In this document: positions 9,709 to 21,066 of the stretch, in pieces
Numbering within the stretch: position 1 is the stretch's first letter
Layout of the letters: each line of letters starts with the position of its first letter
Assembly (NCBI GenBank): GCA_018262705.1
Contig: JADFDQ010000013.1
Span: 1-64,000 of the forward strand
DNA length: 64,000 bases
Source: Xanthomonas sp.
GTDB taxonomy: Bacteria; Pseudomonadota; Gammaproteobacteria; Xanthomonadales; Xanthomonadaceae
Reading direction: 5' to 3'
Made by a program: the position numbers and the translations under genes
Notes under the pieces: model-generated
What the model was told of the DNA's origin: nothing
Seen by the model: the letters and a program-made list of their open reading frames with translations, nothing else
The model's database searches: none

Positions 9709-11013
9709 ATGACCGAACCCCAGAACATGGATGTCGACACGCTGCGCGTGATTTCGCGCGACGTGCACGGCGTTTCGCGCAAACAAATGAGCCGCAACGC
9801 GCTGCGGGTGCTCTATCACCTGCGCGAATCCGGCTATTCGGCCTATCTGGTCGGCGGCGCGGTACGCGATTTGCTGGTTGGCAGGGCGCCCAAGGATTTC
9901 GACATTGCCACCGACGCCACCCCCGAGCAGGTCAAGGCGGCCTTCCGCAATTGTCGCCTGATTGGCCGCCGCTTCCGGCTGGCGCACGTGGTGTTCGGGC
10001 GCGAAATCATCGAAGTGGCGACCTTCCGCGCCAACGGCGGCAACGACGACGAGGACGCTGCGCGCGAGGTGCTGGCCAGCGGCCGGCTGGTGCGCGACAA
10101 CCTGTATGGCAACATCGAAGAAGACGCGCTGCGCCGCGATTTCACTGCCAACGCTTTGTACTACTCAATCGCCGATTTCGGGATTCACGACTATGTCGGC
10201 GGGTTCGATGACGTCAGGGCGCGTGTGCTGAGGCTGATTGGCGAACCCGAGGCGCGCTATCGCGAGGATCCGGTGAGGATGCTGCGTGCGGCACGCCTTG
10301 CGGCCAAGCTGGGTTTTTCGATTGAACCGGCGACGGCTGAACCGATCCCGCGACTGGCTGGCCTGCTGACGGAATCCGCGCCGGCGCGGCTGTTCGAAGA
10401 GACCATGAAGCTGTTTCTGTCCGGGCACGCGCTGGCCAGCTTCGAGCAGTTGGAACGGCTGGGCCTGCTTCCGGTTCTGCTTCCGGAAACCGCGCAAGCG
10501 CTGACATCGAACAAGACCGGCGCTTTGCGACGAATGCTGGTGCAGGGCTTGCGCAACACCGATGCGCGGATTGCCGAAGGCGAATCGACTTCTCCGGCGT
10601 TTCTGTTCGCGGTGCTGCTGTGGCCGGCCTATTGCCGCGCGCTGGCGCAGCTGCAGGCACAGGGCGTGCAGGCAGCTGAAGCCCAGCGCCGCGCGGCCGA
10701 TCGGGTGACCATGCGGCAAGTGGCGCGCACCGCGTTGCCGCGCCGATTCTCGCTGCCGATGCAGGAGATCTGGCTGCTGCAGCCGCGGTTTGCGCTGCGC
10801 CAGAACAAGCGCGTGACCCGGTTGCTGGCGCACCCGCGTTTTCGTGCCACCTTCGATTTTCTCGAACTGCGGCTGACGGCTTCGGATTCGCATGCCGCAG
10901 ATGTCGCATTCTGGAAGCAGGCACAGCGCGATGCGGCATCGGCGCTGGCCTCGGCGCCGCATCCTGCAAGTCCGGAATCGTGGGATGATGACGCAGAGAA
11001 CGCGGGCGGTTAA
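9709..11013 (+). CDS. pcnB: Polynucleotide adenylyltransferase
   Basis: YLVGGAVRDLLVGRAPKDFDIATDATPEQV, RRDFTANALYY; start trimmed to MTEPQN. Confidence 0.93.
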   Translation: MTEPQNMDVDTLRVISRDVHGVSRKQMSRNALRVLYHLRESGYSAYLVGGAVRDLLVGRAPKDFDIATDATPEQVKAAFRNCRLIGRRFRLAHVVFGREIIEVATFRANGGNDDEDAAREVLASGRLVRDNLYGNIEEDALRRDFTANALYYSIADFGIHDYVGGFDDVRARVLRLIGEPEARYREDPVRMLRAARLAAKLGFSIEPATAEPIPRLAGLLTESAPARLFEETMKLFLSGHALASFEQLERLGLLPVLLPETAQALTSNKTGALRRMLVQGLRNTDARIAEGESTSPAFLFAVLLWPAYCRALAQLQAQGVQAAEAQRRAADRVTMRQVARTALPRRFSLPMQEIWLLQPRFALRQNKRVTRLLAHPRFRATFDFLELRLTASDSHAADVAFWKQAQRDAASALASAPHPASPESWDDDAENAGG

Positions 11014-11043
11014 TGCGGCGCGGCTCTCGCCAAGAGGTGGCCA

Positions 11044-11601
11044 ATGACGAACAAGGTTCAGGCCTGCATCGGCCTCGGCGCCAATATCGGACATCCGGTT
11101 GTCGCGGTGCGCAACGCGATCGCGGCGCTCGCAGAGCTTCCCGACTGTCGCCTGTTGGCTGCCTCGAAGCTGTACCGAACCCCGGCTTGGGGTGGGATCG
11201 ATCAGCCCGATTTCATCAACGCAGCCGTTGTTCTTGAAACCCAACTGGCGCCCACGAGCCTGCTTCGGCAGCTGCTGGATATCGAACGCCGCGTCGGTCG
11301 CCAGCGCGATGTCGAGACGGCATCGATGAAATGGGGGCCGCGGGTGCTCGACCTCGACCTGCTGCTGTTTGGCACATCCAAAATCAACGAGCCAGGCCTG
11401 CGCGTGCCGCACCCGCACCTGCACGAGCGTGCGTTTGCGCTGGTTCCGCTGGCGGAAATCGCGCCGGAAATGGAGTTCCCCGGCCATGGCCGGGTGGCCG
11501 ATGCGCTGCGTCAAGTCGATGCCGGCGACATCGTGCCGCTCACGCCCACGGCGCTGGGCGTGGATGAAAATACGCTGCCGCGCAAGCGCGATGAGGGATA
11601 A
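11044..11601 (+). CDS. folK: 2-amino-4-hydroxy-6-hydroxymethyldihydropteridine diphosphokinase
   Basis: [49 protein letters not shown]. Confidence 0.96.
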   Translation: MTNKVQACIGLGANIGHPVVAVRNAIAALAELPDCRLLAASKLYRTPAWGGIDQPDFINAAVVLETQLAPTSLLRQLLDIERRVGRQRDVETASMKWGPRVLDLDLLLFGTSKINEPGLRVPHPHLHERAFALVPLAEIAPEMEFPGHGRVADALRQVDAGDIVPLTPTALGVDENTLPRKRDEG

Positions 11602-11629
11602 TCCGGACTCGAACGAACCCGGGATTGCG

Positions 11630-12445
11630 ATGAGCGTGCATTCGGAAATCAAATCCGTCAGCGTTCCACAGCTGGCACAGGCGCGCAGCGAGGGCCGCAA
11701 GCTGGTGATGCTGACCAGCTACGACGCCAGTTTTGCGCGGGTGCTGGACGATGCCGGCGTCGACCTGATCCTGATCGGCGATTCGCTGGGCATGGTGGTG
11801 CAGGGGCATGAGTCCACATTGCCGGTGCGGGTCGATGACGTCGTTTACCACACCGCCGCCGTCGCCCGAGGCGCCAAGCGCGCCCTGAAAATTTCCGATT
11901 TCCCGTTTGGGTCGGATGCGTCGCCCGAACAGGCGCACGCCGCGGCGGTGCGCTTCATTCAGGCCGGTGCGGCGATGGTCAAACTGGAAGGCGCCGGCCA
12001 CAAGCTGGAGACGATTCGCTACCTCGTCGAACGCGAAATTCCGGTTTGCGCCCACTTGGGGCTGACGCCGCAATCGGTGCTGCGCATGGGTGGCTTCAAG
12101 GTGCAGGGCCGCGAACAGTCGGCGGCCGAAAGCCTGCGCGCCGCTGCGCTGGCCGTTGCCGAAGCCGGCGCGTCGCTGCTGGTGCTGGAAGGCGTTCCTG
12201 CGGGTCTTGCCGCCGAGATCACCGCCGCCAGCCCGATTCCGACCATAGGCATCGGCGCTGGTTCCGGCTGCGACGGACAGGTGCTGGTGCTGCACGACCT
12301 GCTCGGGATCGACACCGGCCACCGCAAGCCGAAGTTCGTCAAGGATTTCCTTGCCGAAGGCGGCTCGATTGCGGGTGCGATCCGCGCCTACGTCGAGGCG
12401 GTGCGCGCCGGCAGCTTCCCCGATGGGACGCACTCCTACAGCTAG
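11630..12445 (+). CDS. panB: 3-methyl-2-oxobutanoate hydroxymethyltransferase
   Basis: [34 protein letters not shown]; followed by panC and panD. Confidence 0.96.
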   Translation: MSVHSEIKSVSVPQLAQARSEGRKLVMLTSYDASFARVLDDAGVDLILIGDSLGMVVQGHESTLPVRVDDVVYHTAAVARGAKRALKISDFPFGSDASPEQAHAAAVRFIQAGAAMVKLEGAGHKLETIRYLVEREIPVCAHLGLTPQSVLRMGGFKVQGREQSAAESLRAAALAVAEAGASLLVLEGVPAGLAAEITAASPIPTIGIGAGSGCDGQVLVLHDLLGIDTGHRKPKFVKDFLAEGGSIAGAIRAYVEAVRAGSFPDGTHSYS

Positions 12446-12509
12446 CACGATGCGGTTCCGGCATGGAACGAAACCGCATCCAGAACCGTGCGCTACCCCC
12501 GGATTCCCG

Positions 12510-13364
12510 ATGATCGAAACCATCACTCGTCTTCAGGCACTGCGCGGCAGGGTGGCCGAATGGAAGCGCGAAGGGCTGTCAATCGGCTTCGTGCCGACCA
12601 TGGGCAACCTGCATGCCGGACACCACTCGCTGGTTGCGCTGGCGCGTCAGCGCGCCGATCGCGTGGTCGCCAGTGTGTTCGTCAATCCTACCCAGTTCGG
12701 GCCGAACGAAGACTACACGCGCTACCCGCGCACGCCCGATGAGGATGCAGCTGGTCTTGCAGCCGCAGGCTGCGACGCGCTGTGGCTGCCGGATGTGTCG
12801 ACGATGTATCCGTTCGGGCCGGAAGCGTCCACGCGCATCCGCGTGCCGGACCTGACCGAGGTGCTGGAAGGCGCGCGCCGCCCCGGCCATTTCGACGGCG
12901 TGTGCACGGTGGTGGCGCGGCTGTTCCTTCAGGTGCAGCCGGACGTGGCCGCGTTCGGAAGAAAGGATTTCCAGCAGCTGAAAATAGTGCAGCGGATGAC
13001 GCGCGATCTGGCGTTTCCGATCGAAATTCTGCCCGGCGCGATCATACGCGAGGACGATGGACTGGCGCACAGTTCGCGCAACCGCTACCTGTCGTCCGAG
13101 GAGCGCGCGCTGGCGCCAACGCTGCATCAGGTGCTGCTTGAAATGCGCGCTGCGGCGCAGGCAGATGAGCCGCATGCGCTGATCGAGGAAAAGGCCGGTG
13201 CGCGTCTGCGCGCGGCCGGATTCGAGCCCGACTATGCGGTGCTGCGCACGCCCGAGTTGACGATGCCGGAAGATGGCGCATGCGGCTCGCGCGTTGCCCT
13301 GATCGCCGCCCACCTCGGCAAGACGCGGCTGATCGACAACCTTGAATTCGAACTGGGCGTTTGA
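12510..13364 (+). CDS. panC: Pantoate-beta-alanine ligase
   Basis: GFVPTMGNLHAGHHSLV, VFVNPTQFGPNEDYTRYPRT, AFGRKDFQQL. Confidence 0.97.
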   Translation: MIETITRLQALRGRVAEWKREGLSIGFVPTMGNLHAGHHSLVALARQRADRVVASVFVNPTQFGPNEDYTRYPRTPDEDAAGLAAAGCDALWLPDVSTMYPFGPEASTRIRVPDLTEVLEGARRPGHFDGVCTVVARLFLQVQPDVAAFGRKDFQQLKIVQRMTRDLAFPIEILPGAIIREDDGLAHSSRNRYLSSEERALAPTLHQVLLEMRAAAQADEPHALIEEKAGARLRAAGFEPDYAVLRTPELTMPEDGACGSRVALIAAHLGKTRLIDNLEFELGV

Positions 13365-13463
13365 ACCGCGGCTGCGACATCGCTCCGCATTTGTTGCAGT
13401 GCGCAAGATGCGCCCTATACTTCTTCTGTTTGGCAATCGCGCCGCTTTTCCGGATTCGCTGCA

Positions 13464-13844
13464 ATGCTGTTGACCCTGCTCAAGTGCAAGATTCACCGCG
13501 CCACCGTCACCCACGCCGAGCTGCACTATGAAGGTTCGTGCGCGATCGACGGTCGCCTGTTGGACATCGCCGGCATCCGCGAATACGAGCGCATCGACAT
13601 CTACGACGTCACCAGCGGCGAGCGCTTTTCGACCTACGCGATCCGCGCCGACGAGGGCAGCGGCGTGATCTCGATCAACGGTGCGGCGGCGCACAAGGCG
13701 CGCGTTGGCGATCTCATCATCATCTGCGCCTACGGACAGTGCGACGAGGCCGAAGCGGCGCGCTTCAAGCCGACGCTGGTGTACGTCGATGCCGACAACC
13801 GGCTGACCCACACCACCCGCTCGACGGCCAAGCAGGCGGCGTGA
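13464..13844 (+). CDS. panD: Aspartate 1-decarboxylase
   Basis: 126 aa; [15 protein letters not shown] with Gly-Ser processing site; [20 protein letters not shown]. Confidence 0.96.
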   Translation: MLLTLLKCKIHRATVTHAELHYEGSCAIDGRLLDIAGIREYERIDIYDVTSGERFSTYAIRADEGSGVISINGAAAHKARVGDLIIICAYGQCDEAEAARFKPTLVYVDADNRLTHTTRSTAKQAA

Positions 13845-15355
13845 GCGTGGCCGGCCTGCTGGACGGGCTGGAAGACCACGCGCGGCGGCTGGCGACCGTG
13901 CCGTTGAAGCGGTTGCTGGCGGATAATCCGGCCCGTGCGAACGCGTTTGCGCTGCGCGTTGGCCCGCTGTACGCAAATTTCGCGCGCCAGCGCTACGACC
14001 GTGCGGCGCTGGATGCGCTGTTTGCGATGGCACGGCAGGCCGATCTGACCGGCGCGCTGCGCCGTCTGTTCGATGGCGAACGGGTCAACGTGACCGAAAT
14101 CCGCGCCGCGCTGCACAGCGCGCTGCGCGGCGATATTTCGCCACATCCCGCAGCGCAAAAAGCCTACGCGCTGGCGCAGCAGGCCCTGCAGCGAATGCGC
14201 GCACTGCAGGCCGAACTGGCGGGAAGCGAAATCACCGATATCGTCAGCGTCGGGATCGGCGGCTCCGACCTCGGTCCGCGGCTGGCGGTCGATGCGCTGG
14301 CGCAGCCCGATGCGCGCTTTCGCGTGCACTTCCTGTCCAACCTCGACGGGCACGCGGCGCAGCGGCTGCTGTCCGGGCTGGATCCGAAGCGCACCGCAGC
14401 GGTCGTCATTTCCAAGAGCTTCGGCACCCGCGAAACCCTGCTCAACGGACGCATCGTGCGCGAGTGGCTGGACGACGATGCGCGGCTGTACGCGGTGAGC
14501 GCCGCGCCGGACAAGGTGGCCGCGTTCGGAATTGCGCCGGAACGAGCCCTGCCGGTGTGGGACTGGGTGGGTGGGCGCTATTCGCTGTGGTCTGCCGTGG
14601 GCTTTCCGGTGCTGCTGGCGCTGGGTCCGAAGGCGTTCGAACGGTTGCTGCAAGGCGCGTCGGCGATGGATGCGCACGCTGCCGGCGCGCCGCTGCAGAA
14701 GAACCTTGTCGTCTGGCACGCGCTGACCGCGGTCTGGAACCGCAACGCCCTGAACGCTTCCACGCAGGCGGTCATGCCCTACGACGAGCGCCTGCGGCTG
14801 TTGCCCGCGCACCTGCAGCAGGTGGTCATGGAGAGCCTCGGCAAGTCGGTGCGCAGCGATGGCGCCGAAGTTGCCGTCAAGACGGTTCCGGTGTGGTGGG
14901 GAAGCGTGGGTTCCGACGCCCAGCACAGCTTTTTTCAGGCCTTGCATCAAGGCACGCAGGTGGTGCCGGTCGATTTCATCGGCGTCGCGCATTGCGACCA
15001 TCCGCATGCCGAGAACCACGCCTCGCAGCTGGCCAATCTGCTGGCGCAGGCCGAGGCGCTGGCCAATGGCGAGGACAGTGCGGATCCGCATCGCCATCAT
15101 CGGGGCAACCGTCCCAGCACCCTGCTGCTGCTGGATGCGTTGACTCCGGAATCGCTGGGAATGCTGGTTGCGCTGTACGAGCACAGCGTCTACCTGCAGT
15201 CGGTGCTGTGGGGCATCAACGCCTTCGACCAGTTTGGCGTCGAGCTGGGCAAGACGCTGGCGGATCGGCTGCTGCCGGCCATTGCCGGACAGGTCGATGC
15301 CGACGATTCGGTCACGCGCGCGCTGCTGGCGGAGCTGCACGGCAGCCGTTTGTAG
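13841..15355 (+). CDS. pgi: Glucose-6-phosphate isomerase
   Basis: GTG start overlapping the panD stop; [34 protein letters not shown]. Confidence 0.95.
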   Translation: MSVAGLLDGLEDHARRLATVPLKRLLADNPARANAFALRVGPLYANFARQRYDRAALDALFAMARQADLTGALRRLFDGERVNVTEIRAALHSALRGDISPHPAAQKAYALAQQALQRMRALQAELAGSEITDIVSVGIGGSDLGPRLAVDALAQPDARFRVHFLSNLDGHAAQRLLSGLDPKRTAAVVISKSFGTRETLLNGRIVREWLDDDARLYAVSAAPDKVAAFGIAPERALPVWDWVGGRYSLWSAVGFPVLLALGPKAFERLLQGASAMDAHAAGAPLQKNLVVWHALTAVWNRNALNASTQAVMPYDERLRLLPAHLQQVVMESLGKSVRSDGAEVAVKTVPVWWGSVGSDAQHSFFQALHQGTQVVPVDFIGVAHCDHPHAENHASQLANLLAQAEALANGEDSADPHRHHRGNRPSTLLLLDALTPESLGMLVALYEHSVYLQSVLWGINAFDQFGVELGKTLADRLLPAIAGQVDADDSVTRALLAELHGSRL

Positions 15356-15530
15356 GAGCGCAGCGAAGGGGCGCGATCGATGCCGATGCTGGCCTCATCG
15401 CACCTCTCGGCCTGCGGCCTCAATGTGCTCCTACAAAATTGGCATCCAGCCGTAGGAGCGCACCGCAGAGCGCGTTCCGGTACGGTCATCGCCAGGATTT
15501 CGTTGGAGCGCAGCGAAGGGGCGCGATTCA
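15352..15530. repeat. REP-like elements (gtaggagcgcagcgaaggggcgcgat and variants, both orientations)
   Basis: Motif at 15352, inverted gtgctcctac near 15424, again near 15450 and 15502. Confidence 0.8.
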
Positions 15531-15553
15531 AAGAGTCGGCTCAGCCCTGCGAC

Positions 15554-16249
15554 TTAGCTCGGCGATCCCAGCAGCTTGTCCATCGCCGCCTCCAGCGCGC
15601 ACAGCGAAACCGAATCCAGTGGCGCGGCACGCATTTGACGCACTACGTCCGCCAATTGCGATGCGCCGACGAAGCCGCAGCTCGCGCTCAATCGGTGCAG
15701 CTCGTCACACACTGCCGTTGCATCGCTGCGGTCGAAGGCCGCACCGATCCGCGCGCGCTGTATCGGTAGCTCATCGAGGAACAACTTGCGCAATGCGGCG
15801 ACCTGTTCGGGGTGTCCGCCCAACGCGGCCAGTGCGACGGCATCGTCCCAACAGGGGGCGATGCGATCCGCTTCCAGATGGCGGCGCAGCGCGGCGTGAA
15901 GTTCGCGGATCGAGAGCGGCTTGTGCAGCACTTCGCGGAATCCGGCGTCCAGAAGCTGTTCGTGCAAGCGGTGGTCGTGTTCGGCGGTATGGGCCAGCGC
16001 CGGGGCGTCTTGTCCGTCGCCGCGCAGCGCATGCAGCAGATCGATGCCCAGACCGTCAGGAAGATGCGCATCGATCAACAGCAGGTCGAAACGCCGATCG
16101 CAGCTAACCTGGCGTGCCTCGACCATGCTGCCGGCACAGCGCACGCACATCGACAGCAGCGCTGCGGCATCGGACAGGAACGTCGCGCTGACCGGATCGT
16201 CTTCGACCAGCAGCAGGATCGGAACCGTGGTGGTGTGGGGATCGTTCAT
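15554..16249 (-). CDS. Response regulator receiver plus Hpt domain protein
   Basis: REC: LLVEDDP, LLIDAHLPDG, LHKPLS; Hpt: LHRLSASCGFVGA. Confidence 0.85.
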   Translation of the reverse strand: MNDPHTTTVPILLLVEDDPVSATFLSDAAALLSMCVRCAGSMVEARQVSCDRRFDLLLIDAHLPDGLGIDLLHALRGDGQDAPALAHTAEHDHRLHEQLLDAGFREVLHKPLSIRELHAALRRHLEADRIAPCWDDAVALAALGGHPEQVAALRKLFLDELPIQRARIGAAFDRSDATAVCDELHRLSASCGFVGASQLADVVRQMRAAPLDSVSLCALEAAMDKLLGSPS

Positions 16250-16281
16250 CGCCGGGCTTCCTCGCCTTGTATCCTGCGCCC

Positions 16282-18315
16282 ATGCGCCGTCCGCTTCCAA
16301 CCCTGTGCCTGTGTATCGCGGCCGCGCTGGCCGCGCAATCGGCGCAGGCGCGGGTGGCGCGGGCGAAGATCGACCGAATGACCACGCCGGTGGCGACCCT
16401 GGAGCGCGTACAGGTGCGCTTGCAGTGGTCGGACGCCGCCGACTCGGGCGAACTGCAGATCGACGCAGGACGCATTGACGCGCCCAGCCTCGGCTACCAC
16501 TTCCGCGACCTGCGTTGGACCTGTCCGCTGCATCGGCTCGATCAAGACGGCTGGCGCTGCGAAGGCGAGCTGCGCAGCGGGACGTTGAAACCGCTGCGTC
16601 TGGAGCTTCGGTTTGATGCAAAAGCGCTGGTCGCAACGCTCGGACAGGGCGGTTCGAAGCTGACGCTGGAGCGGCGGACGGCCACCCCGGATCTGACCAC
16701 GCTGGTCTTGACCCGGGTGCCGCTGCTGTGGGCGCAGGCGCTGTTGACCCAAGCCTGGCCGGATGCGCAATTCGACGCAGGTACCCTAGATGGACGGCTG
16801 GTGATCGAAGCTCCCGCTGCCGCGCCGCTGCAGGTTTCCGGCCCGCTGCAACTGCACGGCGCGTCTTTGCACAACGCCGACAGCAGCATCGCCGGAGAAG
16901 GGCTGGGTGGACGCTTCACGCTGGCCTATGCGACTGCCGCCGAGTCGCATATCACTGTCGATGGCGCGCTGCAGGGCGGCGAATTTCTGGTCGGCTCGAC
17001 CTATGTCGCATTGCCTGCGACGCCGGTCGAACTGCGCATCGAGGCGCGCAGCGTCGGCGCTTCCGGCTGGGAATTACCGCGCATCGCGTGGAGCGATGGC
17101 GATGTCTTGACCGGCTCCGGCAGCGCCAAACTGGCGTCCGACGGCACGTTGCAGGATCTGGACCTGCAAGCGCACAGCGGCGATCTCGGGCCGCTGCGCC
17201 CGCGCTATCTGTCCGGCTGGCTGGGTTTGCTTGGGCTGAGCGATCTCGAATTGAAAGGAGGCGTGGACGTCAGCACGCGGATGGAAGACGGCGAGCTTGC
17301 CGAACTGACCGCGGTCGTGCGCAATGCGTCGCTGCGCGATCCCGCCGGGCGTTTTGCGTTCGAAGGGTTGCGCGGCGATCTGCGCTATTCGGCCCATGCG
17401 CCGATGGACAGCGCGCTGCAGTGGGATTCAGGCGAACTCTACGGGCTGGAATTCGGCGCGGCACAACTGCCGTTTTCCAGCGCGGATGGCACGCTGCGCG
17501 GGCGCGCCGATTGGGTGGTGCCGATGCAGGGTGGGACGCTGAAGCTGGGCGACGTGGCGATCCGCCCCGCGCGCGGCGAGACCGGCGCCGATATCCGGTT
17601 CGGAATGACGCTGGCGGGCATCGATTTCGGGAAAGTCTCGAAAGCGCTCGGTCTGCCGGCGTTTACCGGCGTGCTCGGCGGCGAAATCCCGCGCGCCCAC
17701 TATGCCAACGACCGCATTGATTTCGACGGCGGGCTGACCCTGCACCTGTTCGACGGCACCGTGCGGTTTTCGGCGCTGGCGCTGGAGCGCCCGTTCGGCA
17801 GCGCGCCCAGCCTGAGCGCGGACATCGCGCTGAAGGGGCTGGATCTGGCGCGACTGACCGAAGTGCTGGGCTTCGGCACGATCACCGGCCGGCTGGACGG
17901 CTCGATCGAGGATCTGCGTCTGGTCGACTGGACGCCGGTGGCGTTCGATGCCCGCTTCGTCAGTCATCAGGAGCCGGGCGTGAAGCAAAGGATCAGCCAG
18001 CGCGCGGTGCAGGACATCGGCAGCGTCGGTGATTCCTCGTTCATGGCCAGCCTGCAGGGCAAGCTGATCGGGCTGTTTTCTGACTTTGGTTATCGTCGGA
18101 TCGGAATTGGCTGCCGGCTGGAGAACCAGATCTGCACGATGAGCGGACTGTCGGGTTCAGCCCCGGCTCAGGACGCAAACGCCTTTACTATTGTCCAGGG
18201 CAGCGGCCTGCCGCGGCTCGACGTGATCGGCTTCAACCGCGCGGTTGACTGGAACACCCTGGTGGAGCGGCTGGTTGCGGCGGGCAAGGGCGAAGTGGCG
18301 CCCGTCATCGAATGA
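16282..18315 (+). CDS. YdbH-like (AsmA-like/dicarboxylate-transport-domain) intermembrane protein
   Basis: About 677 aa, repetitive beta-rich sequence; C-terminal region IGIGCRLENQICTMSGL; 4 nt overlap with a YdbL-like gene. Start chosen at MRRPLP. Confidence 0.7.
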   Translation: MRRPLPTLCLCIAAALAAQSAQARVARAKIDRMTTPVATLERVQVRLQWSDAADSGELQIDAGRIDAPSLGYHFRDLRWTCPLHRLDQDGWRCEGELRSGTLKPLRLELRFDAKALVATLGQGGSKLTLERRTATPDLTTLVLTRVPLLWAQALLTQAWPDAQFDAGTLDGRLVIEAPAAAPLQVSGPLQLHGASLHNADSSIAGEGLGGRFTLAYATAAESHITVDGALQGGEFLVGSTYVALPATPVELRIEARSVGASGWELPRIAWSDGDVLTGSGSAKLASDGTLQDLDLQAHSGDLGPLRPRYLSGWLGLLGLSDLELKGGVDVSTRMEDGELAELTAVVRNASLRDPAGRFAFEGLRGDLRYSAHAPMDSALQWDSGELYGLEFGAAQLPFSSADGTLRGRADWVVPMQGGTLKLGDVAIRPARGETGADIRFGMTLAGIDFGKVSKALGLPAFTGVLGGEIPRAHYANDRIDFDGGLTLHLFDGTVRFSALALERPFGSAPSLSADIALKGLDLARLTEVLGFGTITGRLDGSIEDLRLVDWTPVAFDARFVSHQEPGVKQRISQRAVQDIGSVGDSSFMASLQGKLIGLFSDFGYRRIGIGCRLENQICTMSGLSGSAPAQDANAFTIVQGSGLPRLDVIGFNRAVDWNTLVERLVAAGKGEVAPVIE

Positions 18316-18956
18316 CACATGAGGGAGTGGAAGCAATGCGCAAGTGGATGGGACTACCGATGGCGAGCGGGCTGTTGTTGACGGCCTGCGTGACGATCAA
18401 TGTCTATTTTCCGGCGGCCGAAGCCCGCGACGCGGCGCGCGAATTCGTCGAGAAGGTCATCAGCGAGCCGGATGCAAAGCCGGTCGAGGAACCCGCCGGT
18501 GGCGGCGGCATGGCGATGCTCCAGCGGCGGCTGGATCTCGGCAGCGCACGCTTCGATCCGTGGATGCTGCTTGGCATCGGCAGCGCGCAGGCGCAGTCGG
18601 CGGTGCCCGACATCACCATCAAGACGCCAGCGATCCAGGCGATCCAGGGTCGCATGGAAGCGCGCTTCAACAGCACGCTGCGGGCGGGCTTCGACAGCGG
18701 TGCGCTGGGCTTTACCGACGACGGGCTGGTCAGCGTGCGCGATCCGGCGAAGATCGAACTCAAGGACCGGGTGGCGATGAATGCCGCCGTGGCCGATGAC
18801 AACCGCGACCGCAAGGCGGTCTACCGCGAGGTGGCGGTGGCCAACGGCCATCCGGAGTGGGAGGATCAGATCCGCAGCGTGTTCGCCAAACAGTGGATCA
18901 GCAGCGCACGGCCGGGTTGGTGGTATCGGATGGGCGGGGCCTGGAAGCAGAAATAG
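18312..18956 (+). CDS. YdbL-family (DUF1318) lipoprotein
   Basis: Lipobox LLTAC followed by VTINVYFPAAEA; C-terminal VADDNRDRKAVYREVAVANG...ARPGWWYRMGGAWKQK resembles YdbL. Confidence 0.8.
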   Translation: MTHEGVEAMRKWMGLPMASGLLLTACVTINVYFPAAEARDAAREFVEKVISEPDAKPVEEPAGGGGMAMLQRRLDLGSARFDPWMLLGIGSAQAQSAVPDITIKTPAIQAIQGRMEARFNSTLRAGFDSGALGFTDDGLVSVRDPAKIELKDRVAMNAAVADDNRDRKAVYREVAVANGHPEWEDQIRSVFAKQWISSARPGWWYRMGGAWKQK

Positions 18957-19036
18957 GCGGTAAAAATCTGCGCATTCACGCGGCATATTCGCATCACGAA
19001 TTACCTTGGCACGGTCTTTCTTGATGTGCGTTTTCA

Positions 19037-20194
19037 ATGCCACGCAAACAGGCCAATCCTCGCAAACCGGCGGTTGAACTTCCTTTCACGGCGCTGGTGC
19101 TGCAGGGCGGCGGCGCGCTGGGCGCCTATCAGGCCGGCGCCTTCGAGTCGCTGGCGCCGCACACCGGCGAAATCGACTGGGTGGCCGGGGTGTCGATTGG
19201 CGCGATCAACGCCGCGCTGATCGCCGGCAATCCCCCGGAACGGCGGGTCGAGCGCCTGCATGCGTTCTGGGAACGGGTGAGCCTGCCGGTATCTGCGCCC
19301 GGGGTCGCGATGAACGAAAACGATCCGTCGCGATCTTTGTGGAACAACGGCGCTGCGCTGTGGGGAATGTTGCTGGGTGTTCCGGGCTTTTTCAGCCCAC
19401 GCCCTTGGTGGGAGTGGTGGCCGCAGCCACCGGCCAGCGTTTACGACACGGCGCCGCTACGCGAGACCCTGCTAGATCTGGTCGACTTCGACCGCATCAA
19501 CGACGGGCCGATGCGCTTTTCGGTGGAAGCCGTGGACGTGGAAACCGGCAACCTCATCCACTTCGACAACCGCAACCAGAAAATTCTTCCCGAGCACGTG
19601 ATGGCCAGCGGCGCGCTGCCGCCGGGTTTCCCTGCGATCGAAATCGAGGGTCGCCACTACTGGGACGGCGGGCTGGTGTCCAACACGCCGCTGGCGCGGG
19701 TGATGGAGCAACTTGAAGGCCGTCCTGGCAGGCATGCGACGATCTTTCAGATCGACCTGTTCAGCGCCCGCGGCCAGGTGCCGGACAGCCTCGATGCGGT
19801 TGCCGAGCGCGAAAAGGACATTCGCTTTTCCAGCCGCACCCGCCTTGTCAGCGATCTGGTGCGCGAGCGTCACCAGTTGCGCAAGAGCATTCGCGACATG
19901 GCCAGCGTGCTGACCGACAAGCAGCGCGCGCAACCGGAAATAACGGCGCTGCTGGCTCACAGCCAGATGCCGGCGGTGACGCTGGTGCACGTCATCCATC
20001 GGCGCAAGCCCTACGAATCGCAGAACAAGGACTACGAATTCTCGCTGCGCTCCATGCGCGAGCACTGGATGGCCGGAATGAGCGACATGCAGGCGTCCCT
20101 GGCGCTGCTGGATGCACACCACGCGCCATGCGAAGGCGGTTTTTGCGTCCTCGACCACCACGCCGCCGAGCCGGAGCGCTATTTCGCCGGTTGA
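19037..20194 (+). CDS. Patatin-like phospholipase (DUF3734 type)
   Basis: [38 protein letters not shown]. Confidence 0.92.
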   Translation: MPRKQANPRKPAVELPFTALVLQGGGALGAYQAGAFESLAPHTGEIDWVAGVSIGAINAALIAGNPPERRVERLHAFWERVSLPVSAPGVAMNENDPSRSLWNNGAALWGMLLGVPGFFSPRPWWEWWPQPPASVYDTAPLRETLLDLVDFDRINDGPMRFSVEAVDVETGNLIHFDNRNQKILPEHVMASGALPPGFPAIEIEGRHYWDGGLVSNTPLARVMEQLEGRPGRHATIFQIDLFSARGQVPDSLDAVAEREKDIRFSSRTRLVSDLVRERHQLRKSIRDMASVLTDKQRAQPEITALLAHSQMPAVTLVHVIHRRKPYESQNKDYEFSLRSMREHWMAGMSDMQASLALLDAHHAPCEGGFCVLDHHAAEPERYFAG

Positions 20195-20237
20195 GCGCGG
20201 CAACAGTTTTTCTTCTCCACATCGAAAGGACACGACC

Positions 20238-21062
20238 ATGAGTCAGACGACACCGACGCCTATCATCGCCAGCCACATTCTCAGCCTGAAGGGAAAACTC
20301 GCCCTCGTCACCGGCGCGGCCAGCGGTCTGGGCAAGCGCATTGCCGAGGTCTATGCCGACGCCGGCGCCGACGTCGTCATCGCCGATCTCAAGCAGGAGA
20401 TCGCGCAGGCGACGGCCGACGAGATCGCGAAGAAAGGCGTGCGCACGCTGGGCGTGGCGATGGACGTCACCGACGAAGCGGCGGTCGACGCCGGCTTTGC
20501 GCAGGTGGAAAAAGCGCTCGGTCAGGTCGACATCTTGGTCAGCAACGCCGGCATCCAGATCGTCGCGCCGATCCAGGACTTCAAGTTCTCCGACTGGAAG
20601 AAGCTCCTCGCTGTGCATCTGGACGGCGGTTTCCTGACTTCGCGCGCGGCAGTGCGGCAGATGATCGCCTCGGGGCGCGGCGGCAGCATCATCTTCATGG
20701 GTTCGGTGCACTCCAAGGAAGCCTCGAAGCTCAAGAGCCCCTACGTGGCCGCCAAGCACGGCCTCGAAGGACTGGCCAAGGTCATCGCCAAGGAAGGCGC
20801 GGTGCACAACATCCGCAGCAATGTCATCTGCCCGGGTTTCGTGCGCACGCCGTTGGTGGAAAAGCAGATCCCCGAGCAGGCGCAGGAGCTTGGCATCAGC
20901 GAGGACGACGTCATCAGGAACGTGATGCTCAAGGACACCGTGGACGCCCAGTTCACCAGCGTCGACGACGTCGCACAGGCGGCGTTGACCTTCGCGGCCT
21001 GGCCGAGCAACGCGCTGACCGGCCAGTCGCTGGTGGTCAGCCACGGTTGGTTCATGCAGTAG
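20238..21062 (+). CDS. 3-hydroxybutyrate dehydrogenase
   Basis: SDR family; [49 protein letters not shown]. Confidence 0.92.
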   Translation: MSQTTPTPIIASHILSLKGKLALVTGAASGLGKRIAEVYADAGADVVIADLKQEIAQATADEIAKKGVRTLGVAMDVTDEAAVDAGFAQVEKALGQVDILVSNAGIQIVAPIQDFKFSDWKKLLAVHLDGGFLTSRAAVRQMIASGRGGSIIFMGSVHSKEASKLKSPYVAAKHGLEGLAKVIAKEGAVHNIRSNVICPGFVRTPLVEKQIPEQAQELGISEDDVIRNVMLKDTVDAQFTSVDDVAQAALTFAAWPSNALTGQSLVVSHGWFMQ

Positions 21063-21066
21063 CTGG

